A program made the position numbers and the translations under genes. Under the pieces are notes generated by a model. The model was not told the origin of the DNA. It did not search any database and saw only the letters and a list, made by a program, of their open reading frames with translations. From contig OX336340.1 of the NCBI GenBank assembly GCA_946902875.1, positions 5,415,739 to 5,479,738 of the forward strand: a stretch of 64,000 bases of DNA, given 5' to 3'. Of this stretch, positions 1 to 10,344 are shown in pieces. Every line of letters starts with the position of its first letter. Within the stretch, counting starts at the first letter, position 1. The stretch comes from Nematopogon swammerdamellus (Eukaryota > Arthropoda > Insecta > Lepidoptera > Adelidae).

Positions 1-1
1 C

Positions 2-364
2 GTTCGAACACATCTAGAAAAAACCTGGCAACCTGCGACAGTCCTACAACGCACCAACAGGTACTCATATGTAATACGAACACCTGAAGGGTTAGAGAAA
101 AGACGTCACGCTGACCACATACGCCATCGAGTTGAACCTATTGAAGATGATGATGACATTCTCCTGCCGGAAAATACAAATATTGATGTTGTCATTCCTC
201 CTGCAGTACAACCTGAAACTACTTCATTGGCTGGATCGCCTGAAGCGCCAGCCGGACTAGCTGAAGCTCATGCAGAAATCGATGTCAACGAACTTCCTCA
301 ACCTCGGCGCAGTGACAGACTCCGAAGACGACCCAACCGTCTGATCGAAGAAGCTATTATTTAA
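2..364 (+). CDS. Ty3/gypsy-like retrotransposon pol, C-terminal integrase tail (partial)
   Basis: An open frame enters from the left edge and stops at TAA 362-364 (120 residues, no start in the window). It begins with a KTWQPATVLQRT-type stretch and a SYVIRTPEG segment, followed by KRRHADHIR. This resembles the small beta-barrel after the integrase core of Ty3/gypsy elements, which helps bind the element ends. The acidic, proline-rich tail ends in a basic RRSDRLRRRPNRL segment, as is common in these polyproteins. A purine-rich tract and a TG start of a putative LTR follow within 15 bases, which fits the 3' end of pol. The rest of the element lies outside the window. A BEL/Pao origin is less likely but not excluded. 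Confidence 0.6.
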   Translation, partial: VRTHLEKTWQPATVLQRTNRYSYVIRTPEGLEKRRHADHIRHRVEPIEDDDDILLPENTNIDVVIPPAVQPETTSLAGSPEAPAGLAEAHAEIDVNELPQPRRSDRLRRRPNRLIEEAII

Positions 365-376
365 AGGGTGGAGAAA

Positions 377-521
377 TGCTACATATTCTATGTTTGAGAT
401 GTCATGCACTGAGCGTTGCCATAGCAGCATTAGATTATTATTTTCATATGATGTCAAACATGACTAAAGAATTAAAGATTATTTTTCATTTCCTTTAAAA
501 ACGTTTATTATTACAACAATC
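377..521 (+). mobile_element. Putative 3' LTR start, truncated
   Basis: Directly after the pol stop comes the purine tract AAAGGGTGGAGAAA and then TG, the normal order polypurine tract then LTR. The putative LTR runs only about 145 bases before a SINE begins at 522, so its end is missing or displaced. Confidence 0.4.
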
Positions 522-810
522 TCTCCCCGTGCATGTCGTAAAAGGCGACTAAGGGATATGACTCCCTTCTTATATTACTAGGTGGTAGGGTTTAACCCAC
601 CCGGGTTGGTAGCACCGCACTGAATGAAAGGTCGGTCGAAACGGCTATGTAAATAGTTTGTTTTCCGTCCAGTTCAGTGTAGCCGACACGACCGAAGGGA
701 AGCACTGACGTGGCACCAAGTTCACCCGGTGTTATGGGCTGACATCACGGATGTTGTAGGTGATGTAGCCAACCGTGTCAGTTTCAATAAAAAAAAAAAA
801 AAAAAAAAAG
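522..810 (+). mobile_element. SINE, chimeric B-head/A-tail copy
   Basis: Starts within the family-B head (TCTCCCCGTGCATGTCG), continues through the shared core (ACTAGGTGGTAGGGTT) and the family-A tail (GATGTAGCCAACCGTGTCAG), and ends in a run of about 20 A. The 5' end is truncated relative to the copies at 3773 and 30548. Confidence 0.75.
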
Positions 811-1372
811 TTGTCATCCAAGACAAAATCCGTTTGCACACAATAACTAAAAATTAGACGCCGAACGAAACTCGGTCGCCCAGGTAGTTATGATGTTTAC
901 GGGTATACCTGATCTGGTATAAACGTGTTTAATCAATGTTTCCGATGGTGCAGCGGCCAGCCTCACGCGCGTCTCATTATCAATTCCAGAAGAGTGATCC
1001 GGACTCGAGTTCCGATTACAATTTATCTTCAAGTCACACTCGTCCGGGGAGGGTTCTTTTACATTTATAAAGGTATTTCGTGCGTACCTACTGAGCGAGC
1101 AAGTTTAGGCATTCTCGGCCCAGAGCGATCTCCTTACGGACAGCTATGCGGAGCGAACGTTGAACGAGGGGAGGCACTTTGTCTTTCTTCCTGATGTGGA
1201 CTTTGCGACAGATTCAGTTAAATAAATTTATTTCGGCATAAAGAACACACAATTAACAATATTTTGTTGACACAAATGCATATTCAGTATGGCCAGTTAT
1301 AATAATATTTAGTTTTGTCCATATTGTGTATAAGTAGCAATAATTAAAGATATTTATTGTGCTACTTTTTTT
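811..1372. other. No recognised feature
   Basis: No gene or repeat recognised. Open frames here are short and show no domain. An ACTCGTCCGGGG-type GC patch near 1020-1180 is not repeated in the window. Confidence 0.3.
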
Positions 1373-1650
1373 TATACACGGTGTTGCAGTTGCCCCCGTA
1401 ATATTTTTAACTGACATAAGGGGGTTATTCTATATGTGAAACTAAACAACTTCTGTGAAGAAAAAAAAAATCTTTTGAAAGAAAAAAAAATTTTTTTTCC
1501 ATACAAATTTTAAATACGTATTCCCAAAATGTATGGAAAAAAATTTTTTTTTTCTTCAAATAAAAAAGTCGTAGAACAAAAGTTGTTCTATTTCACGTAC
1601 AGAATCACCCCCTTTCGGGTTTTACGGTTGGGGTTGCAACACCGTGTATA
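1373..1650. mobile_element. MITE with long terminal inverted repeats (TATACACGGTGTTGCA ends)
   Basis: The left end TATACACGGTGTTGCA is the reverse complement of the right end TGCAACACCGTGTATA. Complementarity continues inward, including GGGGG...TATTCT against AGAATCACCCCC, and through the A/T-rich middle. At 278 bp with no open frame it is a non-autonomous DNA transposon. The ends resemble those at 34148 and 42743. Confidence 0.65.
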
Positions 1651-1984
1651 ATTGTTTCCGTACCAGCACGGGCACCTAATTACTAAACCTACGCCATCCG
1701 TCTGTATGTCAGTAAAACATATTAACATATGCGCGGCTCGGCCTCAACATCGAGCGCCGACCTTGACATAAACTCAAATATTTCGTAAAATAATGAAGCT
1801 AAATCATTGGCTAAATTAATGATTTTTTTTCACCTTATAGGAAACGAAACACGAAATATTTGGAAACAAAACAAAAAAAACAAAAAAAAATAAATTATAT
1901 TGGATTGATTGTGCCTGAATACGTAAGTGAAAACGCCACGCGATATCGATTGAGTAGTTTTCGTCTTATAAGACCCTGGTATAC
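1651..1984. other. No recognised feature
   Basis: A/T-rich sequence with an oligo-A run near 1870-1890. Nothing else recognised. Confidence 0.3.
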
Positions 1985-2120
1985 TTCAGTGTAGCCGACA
2001 CAATGAAAGGGAAGCACTTTCATGACACCTATGTCACCAAGGTGTTATCGGCTGACATCGCGGACGGATATTTCGAGTCATGTAGCCAACCGTGTCAATT
2101 TTAAATTTTCATACAAAAAA
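1985..2120 (+). mobile_element. SINE family A tail fragment
   Basis: Matches the family-A 3' part from the TTCAGTGTAGCCGACAC block to CATGTAGCCAACCGTGTCA. It is diverged and faces the minus-strand copy that starts at 2141. Confidence 0.6.
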
Positions 2121-2140
2121 AGTCTACTATAAGCGCGTTT

Positions 2141-2424
2141 TTTTTTTATTGAAACTGACACGTTTGGCTACATCACCTACAACATCCGTGATGTCAGCCC
2201 ATAACACCGGGTGAACTTGGTGCCACGTCAGTGCTTCCCTTCGGTCGTGCCGGCTACACTGAACTGGACGGAAAACACAAACTATTTTCACAGCCGTTTC
2301 GACCGACCTTTCATTCAGTGCGGTGGTACCACCCGGGCGGGTTAAACCCTACCACCTAGTGATATAAGAAGGGAGTCATATCCCTTAGTCGCCTTTTACG
2401 ACATACACGGGGAGAGATGCGTGT
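2141..2424 (-). mobile_element. SINE, chimeric B-head/A-tail copy
   Basis: On the minus strand it has a short poly-A, the A tail (reads here as GAAACTGACACG...TTGGCTACATCACC), the core ACCACCTAGTGATATAAG, and a truncated B head (GTCGCCTTTTACGACATACA). It converges on the copy at 1985, so the two form an imperfect inverted repeat. Confidence 0.75.
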
Positions 2425-2748
2425 CGTTCATTTGCCTGCATCGTCGCGCAAAATACGTCGAAATTCAATATTAGCTTGAAAGGAGCGAGGGAAATCCATC
2501 AGACGGCGTCAGGGCCTCGAGGCGGAATATAGGAACAAAAGATAAGCATCAAAAATGCATCGCATCAGAGGCGCGGGGCCCGCCGCCGGGCTGATTCCAG
2601 ACTTGGCTCCTCAATTTCAGAGGCGTAGTTCGGTTAAACGCTGCCCCTACGAGATCGACAAAGTTAAGGCTACGAGTATGTAGGTGTATCAATAATTAGT
2701 AGAAATAGGTGGCAAATTCTCTTATCATCAATACATACTAATAATAAA

Positions 2749-3137
2749 ATTTGTAAGGGATTGTCATGGAGTAAGTTACTTTATTTTATGAGATACTGCG
2801 TCTGTAGACTCTGTGTATGATACTAAAAGTAAATTGAGGATTTTTAGAAATCTTTTCTGTATGTATGTATGTTCCTCCATAACTATTAATCCGGTCACCC
2901 GAATTCAATCAAACGTAGTAGGTACACGCACATTTAGATAATATATGAAATACAGGATAGGCTAAATAAAATTCAGTTCCAGCTACGCTAAGATGACGTG
3001 GCTCTCATACAAACCGAATTGTTCCGCGCGCCGAAATAAAGGTAGTATAATGTAAGGTTTTTTATTCTTTTTAAGGTTAAATTTATTCTTTTTAAATACG
3101 AATTTCACGCAAGCGAAGCCGCGGGCAAAAGCTAGTT
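2749..3137 (+). mobile_element. Helitron-like non-autonomous repeat
   Basis: Shares TGTAAGGGATTGTCATGGAG, the GAGATACTGCGTCTGTAGACTC block, and the end GCGAAGCCGCGGGCAAAAGC followed by TAG|T with copies near 6855 and 36059. A CTAG end before a T, preceded by a GC-rich short palindrome, is the pattern of Helitron 3' termini. No Rep/helicase coding is present. Class assignment is an inference. Confidence 0.5.
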
Positions 3138-3169
3138 ACTAAAAAAAACTGAAACCTCGGTCTTTTGTC

Positions 3170-3570
3170 AGCAACGGTAGCTCAGTGGTGCGCTCGGTCG
3201 ACTGTCGTTCGTGATCATAAACACACCTGGGCGCGATCAGTATTTGGACGGGTGACCATTCGACCGTTGGAGGCTGACCGTGGTCGGATGCCACGTAAAA
3301 CTAGGTCCCTTCCCTTTTTACCTTACTAGGTGGTAGGATTTAACAAGCCCGGGTTGATACCACCGCACTGACTAAAAAGTTGGTCAAAACGTCTACATAA
3401 ATAGTTCGTTTTTTCCGTCGAGTTCATTGTAGCCGGAGCGATCGAAGGGAAGCACTGACATGACACCTAGTTCACAAAGGTGTTTTGGGCTAGCAATCAC
3501 GGATGTACTATGTGATGTAGCTATTTCTATGGATGTAGCAAAACGTGTTAGTTTCTATACAAATACGAAA
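3170..3570 (+). mobile_element. SINE family A, full-length copy with tRNA/5S-like head
   Basis: Starts with a tRNA A-box-like GTAGCTCAGTGGTG. A 5S rRNA-like block follows at about 3214-3280 (GGGCGCGATCAGTATTTGG then ACGGGTGACC), with a weak B-box-like GTGGTCGGATGCC after it. Then come the core CTTACTAGGTGGTAGGATT and the A tail. It lacks a long poly-A. Confidence 0.75.
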
Positions 3571-3772
3571 TATATTTTATATATTTCGGCTTTCGCCGAA
3601 ATATATAAAATGTGTATAAAAAAAACATGTTTTCTTTTTCAATAAATAATAGAAGCACTAAAAAGTGATATGTATATTTTCTTATAATATAAAAATATAA
3701 TAAATTCATTTTCTATACAAAACAAATTTAAAAAAAAATCTATTTCACTTCGCCCACACGGCGTACACGGCG

Positions 3773-4105
3773 TGTACCGTGTGGGGCCGGTACTTTAAAA
3801 GAATAGCCCCACTGCATCTCTCCCCGTGCATGTCGTAAAAGGCGACTAAGGGATATGACTCCCTTCTTATATTACTAGGTGGTAGGGTTTAACCCACCCG
3901 GGTTGGTACCACCGCACTGAATGAAAGGTCGGTCGAAACGGCTATGTAAATAGTTTGTGTTTTCCGTCCAGTTCAGTGTAGCCGGCACGACCGAAGGGAA
4001 GCACTGACGTGGCACCAAGTTCACCCGGTGTTATGGGCTGACATCACGGATGTTGTAGGTGATGTAGCCAACCGTGTTAGTTTCAATAAAAAAAAATAAA
4101 AAAAA
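3773..4105 (+). mobile_element. SINE, chimeric B-head/A-tail copy (near full length)
   Basis: Begins with the complete B head (GTACCGTGTGGGGCCGGTAC) and passes directly into the A core and tail, ending in an interrupted poly-A. It is nearly identical to 30548-30890, so this chimera was copied as a unit. Confidence 0.8.
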
Positions 4106-4369
4106 CGGCATGTTCACGCTGAAATACGCCCCTGCCCTGGAAGTCGGCCACACCCGTCTATATTTACAGCAGCGTGAAGTCGGAAGGCATATTCCCCGCT
4201 TCACCGGAAGTGTGAGCACAGAGACGGGGCGCCACACTCAGAATACTACTCTCATGGAGTTTAGATAAATTTACCTGTGGAATGGGCATTATGAGTAACA
4301 CTTCTGGTTTTTATACTGACTCCTTCACTTTCTAATCTGAATGTCTATGGAGCTCGTTGCCGTACAGGC

Positions 4370-4440
4370 CCCGCGTCCATGGGCGGCGTTAGATACCTTA
4401 TTGGTGGCACTGCGCCGCATTTCGTAGTTAAAATAAAATA
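4370..4440 (+). mobile_element. LINE 3' tail fragment (NSLP/GRHGIRNP type)
   Basis: GTCCATGGGCGGCGTTAGA and the following bases match the 3' end of the LINE family seen at 6178, 13437 and 50505, ending in an A-rich run. Confidence 0.5.
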
Positions 4441-4759
4441 AAAATCCGCCAAGGGCGAGTCGGACTCGCGCACCGAAGTTTCCACACCACAAAAAGAAAA
4501 CGTTGAAAAAACACGTGTCTTGTATGGAGACCCCCTTTAATTTTGAACTTTTTCATTTTAAAATTTTTTTCTTGCCAATTTTTTTTTATTAATTTGTTTA
4601 TCCGCCAAAATAACCCATATTCTGTGAAAATTTCAACCGGCTAGCTCTTACGGTTACATAGACCGCCTTCGGACGGACGGACGGACAGACAGACATACAG
4701 ACAGACACACTTTGTAGGCTTAGTAATAGGCTTCCGTACGGGGTACGGAAACCTAAAAA
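4437..4759 (+). mobile_element. Dispersed repeat family D
   Basis: Opens with CCGCCAAGGGCGAGTCGG, contains the (GGAC/AGAC)n stretch at 4673-4710, and closes with CTTAGTAATAGGCTTCCGTA and GGTACGGAAACCTAAAAA. Ten or so copies lie in the window. The class is unknown to me; no coding is seen. Confidence 0.7.
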
Positions 4760-5042
4760 AAGGTGAGGTGTCTTGTTACATACGATAGAAGCGAAACTTT
4801 TTACTTTTTGTATATAAAATCAAATTATTAATTCCTTTCAACTTATTCATTCACAACCTAGATATCAATCAATACAATGGTTCGACTTCAAAAGACTCTC
4901 ATAGATGGCGCTCAGCGCAAACAATACGCGCTGCCCAGCCAGTGAGGAGCGTTGCAACTTACTTTCGTACTTTCGTGACGTTTCACTTTTTCTGAGTTAG
5001 GTCCCCATCCCAAACGTGCGTTAAAAAGCTTCGCTTTAAAAA
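4760..5042. repeat. Dispersed repeat K, copy 1
   Basis: About 280 bp similar to 11463-11770. Shared blocks include TAGATGGCGCTCAG, GAGCGTTGCAACTT, CGTACTTTCGTGACGT and TTTTTCTGAGTTAGGTCC. No coding and no obvious terminal repeats. It follows a D element directly. Confidence 0.65.
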
Positions 5043-5880
5043 AGTACTGACAGACAAGTCATACAGACAAGTAGATAGACAATTCGATGTTCTATCTATG
5101 CCTACTTCCCCGTCACACGCCAACTACCACGCGGAGTCCGCGGAGGTAGTATTGTCGTCGTTGGAAAATTGTGTGGAAAATCTGAAAGGATTTTTGCTCC
5201 ACTGCTTTCTTTGTGGGTCTATTTTTATTTTTATATAGCGCGAGAATATATTTTAGATACAAATTGGGGGTTACGATAGGGGCTTACGTTGGCCGGTGAA
5301 ATCAATGCTTGTTGGAAAGATAGGTTGGTTTTTAGGCTTCCGTATCAGCGATGCTGGCAGGATCGCTAAAAATCAAAAATAAATCGATCAGGTCTCTGTC
5401 CGTCAGTTCGTCCGTTCATTCGTGATAGAATCGTCCTAATTCCTTACTCATTGACTACCTACTTCTATAACTTTAACATGCAATGGAATTAAAATATGAA
5501 ATAAAATAAAATGAAATGAGATGAAAATTAAATAAAAATATACTTTATTTTATTACACACAAAAAAGCTTACAAAATGTGAACTTAATTCTTAAATGAAT
5601 TTTCTACCAGTCATGCTTGGGATTGTGGGTAAGGTTGATTAATTATGCGAAATTAACTAACATATTATAAATAATATTAATATACTTACTTATACATATA
5701 GTTAACACATAAAAATATATACATTTAATACACCTAAACAAACGTTTGTATAGTACACATATATTTTTCCTCGTCACCCTTTTACGATGTACGAGTACCA
5801 ATATCCCCAAAGCATAAAACTAAACTACATCGCTTCCTCTTAGAAAACTGAAAAGTTTTCAATCCCTTTGCGTTTCTTGG
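5043..5880. other. No recognised feature
   Basis: A/T-rich sequence. The block near 5500-5570 (AAATAAAATGAAATGAG, then TACTTTATTTTATTACA) is low complexity and may be the tail of an old LINE, but it has no partner in the window. Confidence 0.3.
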
Positions 5881-5899
5881 CAGTAGAGGAGAACGGTTT

Positions 5900-5965
5900 A
5901 GACGTTCGGAGAGAGGGAGAGAGGGTGATGGAAGAGAGGGAGAGGGAGGGAGAGTAATAGAGCGT
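5900..5965. repeat. Purine-rich (GAGAGG)n simple repeat
   Basis: About 60 bases of GA/GGGAGAG units. Overlapping open frames here are repeat artefacts. Confidence 0.7.
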
Positions 5966-6177
5966 TCTTTGAGCGTGGCGTGGGCAACATCCTTGGCTAA
6001 CGAACCAAGAATATGAACCATTACAAAGAATGGCCCGTAGCGGCGAGGCTCTGACAAGTAGAGGAGTGTTTCACAGGGAAAAATGTATCGACGCATTCGC
6101 CCGTGGAGGTAGCACTTTTACGAAAGCTGACACGTTTGGATACAGTATCTCGTAATATTATAAGCCATTTTTTTAAT

Positions 6178-6530
6178 TGAAAGCGCGACATTGGTGCAGA
6201 GTCACCCACAACGTGACTAACGACATCCATGGACATTCGGTCGTATGCGGGGTTGCGAATGCCATGCCGGCCTGTCAGGTGCCTCTTCACGCTCCTCTTG
6301 AAGGACCCGAGACTTGTACTTGGGGTAAATATACGAGTAGGCAGAGTGTTCCAGATTTTACTGGTTCTGCAGAGGAAAGATCTGCAGAACCGATTGGTGC
6401 GCCATCCGCTGAAAGTCCAGCGTGTAGGGATGCAATCCATGGCCTGTGCGTGTGGTGCGTAGGTGGAAAGGGTACAGCGGGATCGCGTTAAACAGCTTCT
6501 CGAAGCAATTCCAATCGCACGTTCTTCTTG
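6178..6530 (-). pseudogene. LINE reverse-transcriptase ORF C-terminus and 3' end (degenerate)
   Basis: Minus-strand translation gives SKIWNTLPTRIF, then LGSFKRSVKRHLTGRHGIRN. This NTLP...FK..V..HL...GRHGIRNP pattern is the carboxy end of the ORF2 protein of a non-LTR retrotransposon. Related ends occur at 13437, 26335, 50505 and 51975. The frame is interrupted and 5'-truncated. The element end near 6178 reads as a T-rich run on the plus strand (poly-A on the minus strand). Confidence 0.65.
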
Positions 6531-6739
6531 TCGGAACTAGGTGCGGTGTCAGCAATGCAGTTTCATTGTATTAGTTACACTGAACTGGCGGATCACGAAC
6601 TATTTCTCATAAATGACCCTTAATATTACTTTACCATAACCACAGAAAACTGAGTAAGTATAATCTACTTTATTCATATTATAATTGTTTGATTATGAAA
6701 CCCAGGATGCGCGGCTGTGCCGAGGGAGTAGACTACCAG

Positions 6740-6840
6740 AGTTACCCAAAACCGTCAAATCCACGTCACCTCGCGAAGCCACGGTCAGCGAGACACCATA
6801 ACAGTGGATTTGTGGACTATGCAAGCGCTATCCACATCAA
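6740..6840 (-). mobile_element. LINE 3' end fragment (GCGTGGTTTCGCGAGG family)
   Basis: CACCTCGCGAAGCCACGGTCAGCGAGACACCA is represented here in parts (TCGCGAAGCCACGGTCAGC). It is the reverse complement of the 3' part at 17870-17960 and 55550-55600. Confidence 0.5.
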
Positions 6841-6854
6841 TAATCAATAATCAA

Positions 6855-7579
6855 TAACAATAAATCTGTAAGGGATGGTCATGGAGTAGTTACTCTGTTT
6901 TATGAGATACTGCGTTTGTAGACTCTATGTATGATATTAAAACTAAATTGACGATTTTTTGAAATTATTTCTGTATGTATGTATGTTTCTCCATAACTCT
7001 TAAACCGATTATCCGAATTCGATTAAATTCAGTTCCGGTTACGCTAAGATGTGGCTCTCATACAAACCGAATTGTTCCACGCGCCTAAATAAAGATACGG
7101 TAGCGGGCTTACTTACTTTATCTTCGGTAGGTAAAGTAAGGGACGCACATGTTCCTGGCTGATTGTGTGAGTGTGGGCAAGAGAGCCCTGGATCCCTTAT
7201 AACCTGCTTGTGTTGCGGGGTCGGGTGAGCGCTCGAACTCCTCGATCGGCGGTGCCCACGCAGCTGTGGTGTCCAGGCCTAGACGTGGGGGTTACACCGA
7301 GACGAGTCCTCTGGTTTGCACTCGATTGAACACTTGGCGTGATTCTTGAAGCCCTGGCGTGGCACATTCGCTATTGCGACACTTTTCTTCAAGAAAATAA
7401 TAGCTACCAAGCTCTAAACGTGGTGACTCAGAAACGAACTTTTTTCGACTCATAGTTTTTTCTTCTGGTGTGAAGATTGGAGAGGAAAGGGAGGGTAAGC
7501 AGTAAAATTATGCCAACTGGCGATCTTTACAAACCAATCTTCTACGATTTCATGAAAGCGAAGCCGCGGGCAAAAGCTA
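6855..7579 (+). mobile_element. Helitron-like repeat with an internal insertion
   Basis: Begins like the copy at 2749 (TGTAAGGGATGGTCATGG) and ends with AAGCGAAGCCGCGGGCAAAA then GCTAGT at about 7554-7580. The middle, about 7110-7545, has no counterpart in the other copies and is taken to be an insertion or captured sequence of unknown origin. Confidence 0.5.
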
Positions 7580-7583
7580 GTTG

Positions 7584-7680
7584 TTAATATATTTGAAGAC
7601 TCCCAGGTTGAAAATATCGGGGAACACACTCAGCGGTAAACAATTCCGCAGTCCAGAGAGGAACAACCACGAGTCAGTAA
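7584..7680 (-). pseudogene. LINE ORF C-terminal fragment
   Basis: The minus-strand frame contains LRNCLPLSVFPDIFNLGVFK, matching the (W)NxLPxxVFP...FNLGVFK signature found again at 17740 and 55420. It is truncated on both sides. The adjoining 7680-7850 shows no recognised homology. Confidence 0.5.
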
Positions 7681-7859
7681 GCCTGGATACGAAATACGGC
7701 ATCGTTTGTATGAGAACCGAGGTAGCCGCCAAAGGGGTGTGAAGTCTGAGGCGGGAGCGGCGCATGGAACGCCGTGATTGGCCGAGCGAGTAGGTAGCCA
7801 CGTGACGCCAGTCTTCCATACGTTTGAACGGGATTCATACAATAAGTCGCTCATTGTGT

Positions 7860-8305
7860 CGATTCGCGATGAAAAGATGAAACGGATTTAACAATATTTA
7901 ACCCTTCTTTACATCAAGGGAATAATATAACTTTCTCTTAAATGAACAAAGGCAACGCCCCTTTCACAATTTTGCGAATTTGCAGATTTTCGCATAAACA
8001 CGATAATAGTTCTAAGTTCTGAGATACCTCGGATACTTTATTATAAATCTACATCAACTTTCCAAAACAATGATATGTAAGACCTCGTACATTGGTATTA
8101 TCTTATTGGAGTATTAGTTATTGGAATTTTCCAAAATTAAAAAAATAATGTTAGAAAGTCGAAAAGTTTTGTAACCAAAAAAAAAATTATTATATTATTA
8201 ACAACTATTTGCTAATTACTTAGCCAACGATATGACAAATTATATTGCAATATGACTTCGCGAAAAATTCGCGAAAATCTACCCTACCATAAAAAATTTA
8301 TGAGT
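7860..8305. other. No recognised feature
   Basis: A/T-rich sequence, nothing recognised. Confidence 0.3.
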
Positions 8306-8463
8306 ACCCACCTCGATATTTAATTTTTTTACGGTAAAATGAGGTTTTCCAGGCTTTGCCTTTTTTAACAAACTAACCAGCCATACCCACCTGGATATTT
8401 AATTTTTTTAGGGTAAAATGAGGTTTTCCAGGCTTTGCCTTTTTTAACAAACTAACCAGCCAT
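8306..8463. repeat. 79-bp tandem duplication
   Basis: Two adjacent copies (8306-8384, 8385-8463) sharing TGAGGTTTTCCAGGCTTTGC and ending AACTAACCAGCCAT. They differ at only a few bases, so the duplication is young. Confidence 0.85.
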
Positions 8464-8780
8464 GCAGCTAGAGCCTTATAAAATGTACCATGCGTCTCTC
8501 TGTCAGTTTGACGGTGTGAATTCGTTATATAAGGGTTAATAAAATAACAAATGAAAGGCTGTGTAGTCTGTAATAGAAACATATATTTGAAACAGAACAA
8601 TAATTTACTTAATTATTAATTTATAGATCGGTATCTATATTAAAATTTTCATTTGGTAACTTTTGAACAATTGAATTAAATTTAAAAGCACAATTTACGA
8701 CATTTACATTGTTACTGTTTACATTGTTGACATTTACATTGTTATTGTTGAACTAAAGAACTAAAGAACTAACATGTGTC

Positions 8781-9312
8781 TCGAGAGATGGTCGCGCAAC
8801 AGATGGATAGATCTCACCGAGACCTAAAGTTTGAGTACCAACACGATGGATCTAGCACCAGTGGTTCTCGAGTTATGACCAAAACAAAAGTTCATGTGAC
8901 AGATGGATAGATCTCACCGAGACCTGAAGTTTGAGTACCAACACGATGGGTCTAGCACCAGTGGTTCTCGAGTTATGACCAAAACAAAAGTTCATGTGAC
9001 AGATGGATAGATCTCACCGAGACCTAAAGTTTGAGTACCAACACGATGGATCTAGCACCAGTGGTTCTCCAGTTATGACCAAAACAAAAGTTCATGTGAC
9101 AGATGGATAGATCTCACCGAGACCTGAAGTTTGAGTACCAACACGATGGGTCTAGCACCAGTGGTTCTCGAGTTATGACCAAAACAATAGTTAATGTGAC
9201 AGATGGATAGATCTCATCGAGACGTTCAGATTGAGTACCAACACGATGGGTCTAAGTCCAGTGGTTCTGTAGATATGACCAAAACTAATGATCACGTGAC
9301 AGATGATAATTC
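8781..9312. repeat. 100-bp tandem repeat array
   Basis: The motif AGATGGATAGATCTCACCGA recurs at 8801, 8901, 9001 and 9101, with decayed copies at 9201 and 9301. The period is exactly 100 bp. Odd and even copies share private variants (CTAAAG with GGATCT, CTGAAG with GGGTCT), so a 200-bp dimer was the later amplification unit. No open frame spans it. Confidence 0.9.
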
Positions 9313-9346
9313 CGACCCCTCACTCGCATGATCGCATCGCATTTCG

Positions 9347-9600
9347 CATTTAGATGCTAGCTAGCTAGCTAGCAGCGGAGCGCAGGCGCTATATAGCATT
9401 TAGCATTTAGCAGTACCACAGATAAATAGCACATACTTCATTGCTTTGTGCGTTCCAAAACAAACGAACCAACAAAGTTTTACGAACGAAACAGCAATGC
9501 TAATTAAAATTAAATGTGATTATTGCTTAGCATTTAGCATTAATTTTTATTCATCAGGGCGCTTAGCAGTGCTAAATGCTAACGGGGTATTCATTATGAA
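9347..9600. repeat. CTAGC / TTAGCATTTAGCA palindromic-repeat region
   Basis: Contains GCTAGCTAGCTAGCTAGC, several TTAGCATTTAGCA words and, near 9560-9585, the reverse complement TGCTAAATGCTAA. This may be the eroded terminal part of a DNA element. No coding seen. Confidence 0.4.
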
Positions 9601-9997
9601 TTAATTTTGTTAATGCTAAGCATAACAAGACTAATTCCCGGTAGACGCATGACCTAAAGAAATTAATTCCTTTCTCCTTAAAGTCGCTCAAAAGTAAAAA
9701 CCGGTAGGTACTGGTTGAATGAAAAAAGCGCGATAAACGAATATTGAACGAGGAAACCTGCTGAGGTTGACTAGAAGAAATGTCCTTTGGCAATAAGGCA
9801 GAATGCATGAAATATCTGTATACATTTAACATACATATTTATCAATAAACAAAAAAAATTACAGGAGCTAACTGCATCCAACACGATAGTCGACCTATGG
9901 TGGGTAAGCAGAAAAGAGCTCTCCATACATATTTACGCCGATGTTTGTTACTGAAATTCAAGCGAAAAATGCTATCAAATTGAATGAAAGTACTTAC

Positions 9998-10077
9998 TCG
10001 TGAAAGGTGACTCCATCTGTGTTCAAGTTTGAATTTTTCGACGACTTTTTGCACCAAAGCACTGCACAATGAGGCAT
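9998..10077 (-). CDS. THAP zinc-finger protein, putative first coding exon
   Basis: On the minus strand an ATG at 10077 opens 26 codons reading MPHCAVLWCKK...GVTFH and then a strong splice donor, GA|GTAAGT, with the exon ending at 9998. The opening Cys4-x4-Cys9 pair and the TFH at residues 24-26 fit the start of a THAP domain (C2CH zinc finger, Cys-x2-4-Cys, then FHxFP), a sequence-specific DNA-binding module. The donor leaves GA, so the next residue would be Glu or Asp, also compatible with FH-x-FP. I did not find the next exon (remaining Cys, His and AVPTIF-type motif) downstream. A GC-rich promoter-like block lies immediately upstream. THAP domains occur both in host regulators and in P-element-type transposases, so host origin is not proven. 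Confidence 0.5.
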
Positions 10078-10079
10078 TT

Positions 10080-10230
10080 TGTGACAGACGCGCACATTCG
10101 CTCCACCTGAGCGGCGGACGGAGACTAAGATCGGTCGCCGGCGCTAGACTGACGCGCTGGCGCGTGTGCGCCGACGCGCGGCTACCCCTGTCCTCCTATG
10201 TATAGCGCCTCCAGGCTTACTGACTCGTGG
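10080..10230 (-). promoter_or_regulatory. GC/CpG-rich putative promoter or 5' UTR of the THAP gene
   Basis: About 150 bases with a high density of CG dinucleotides (GCGCTGGCGCGTGTGCGCC and nearby) in otherwise A/T-rich DNA, directly upstream of the THAP exon. No TATA box was seen. The promoter role is inferred from position and composition. Confidence 0.3.
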
Positions 10231-10344
10231 GAACAACAGACAGAGGAACTATTTTGAGAAACGATGGGTCCTCGAAAGCCCAATTTTAACAACAAAAGGG
10301 TTTTCTATTTCATAATAATATACTGCGTACACCTAACGACATAC

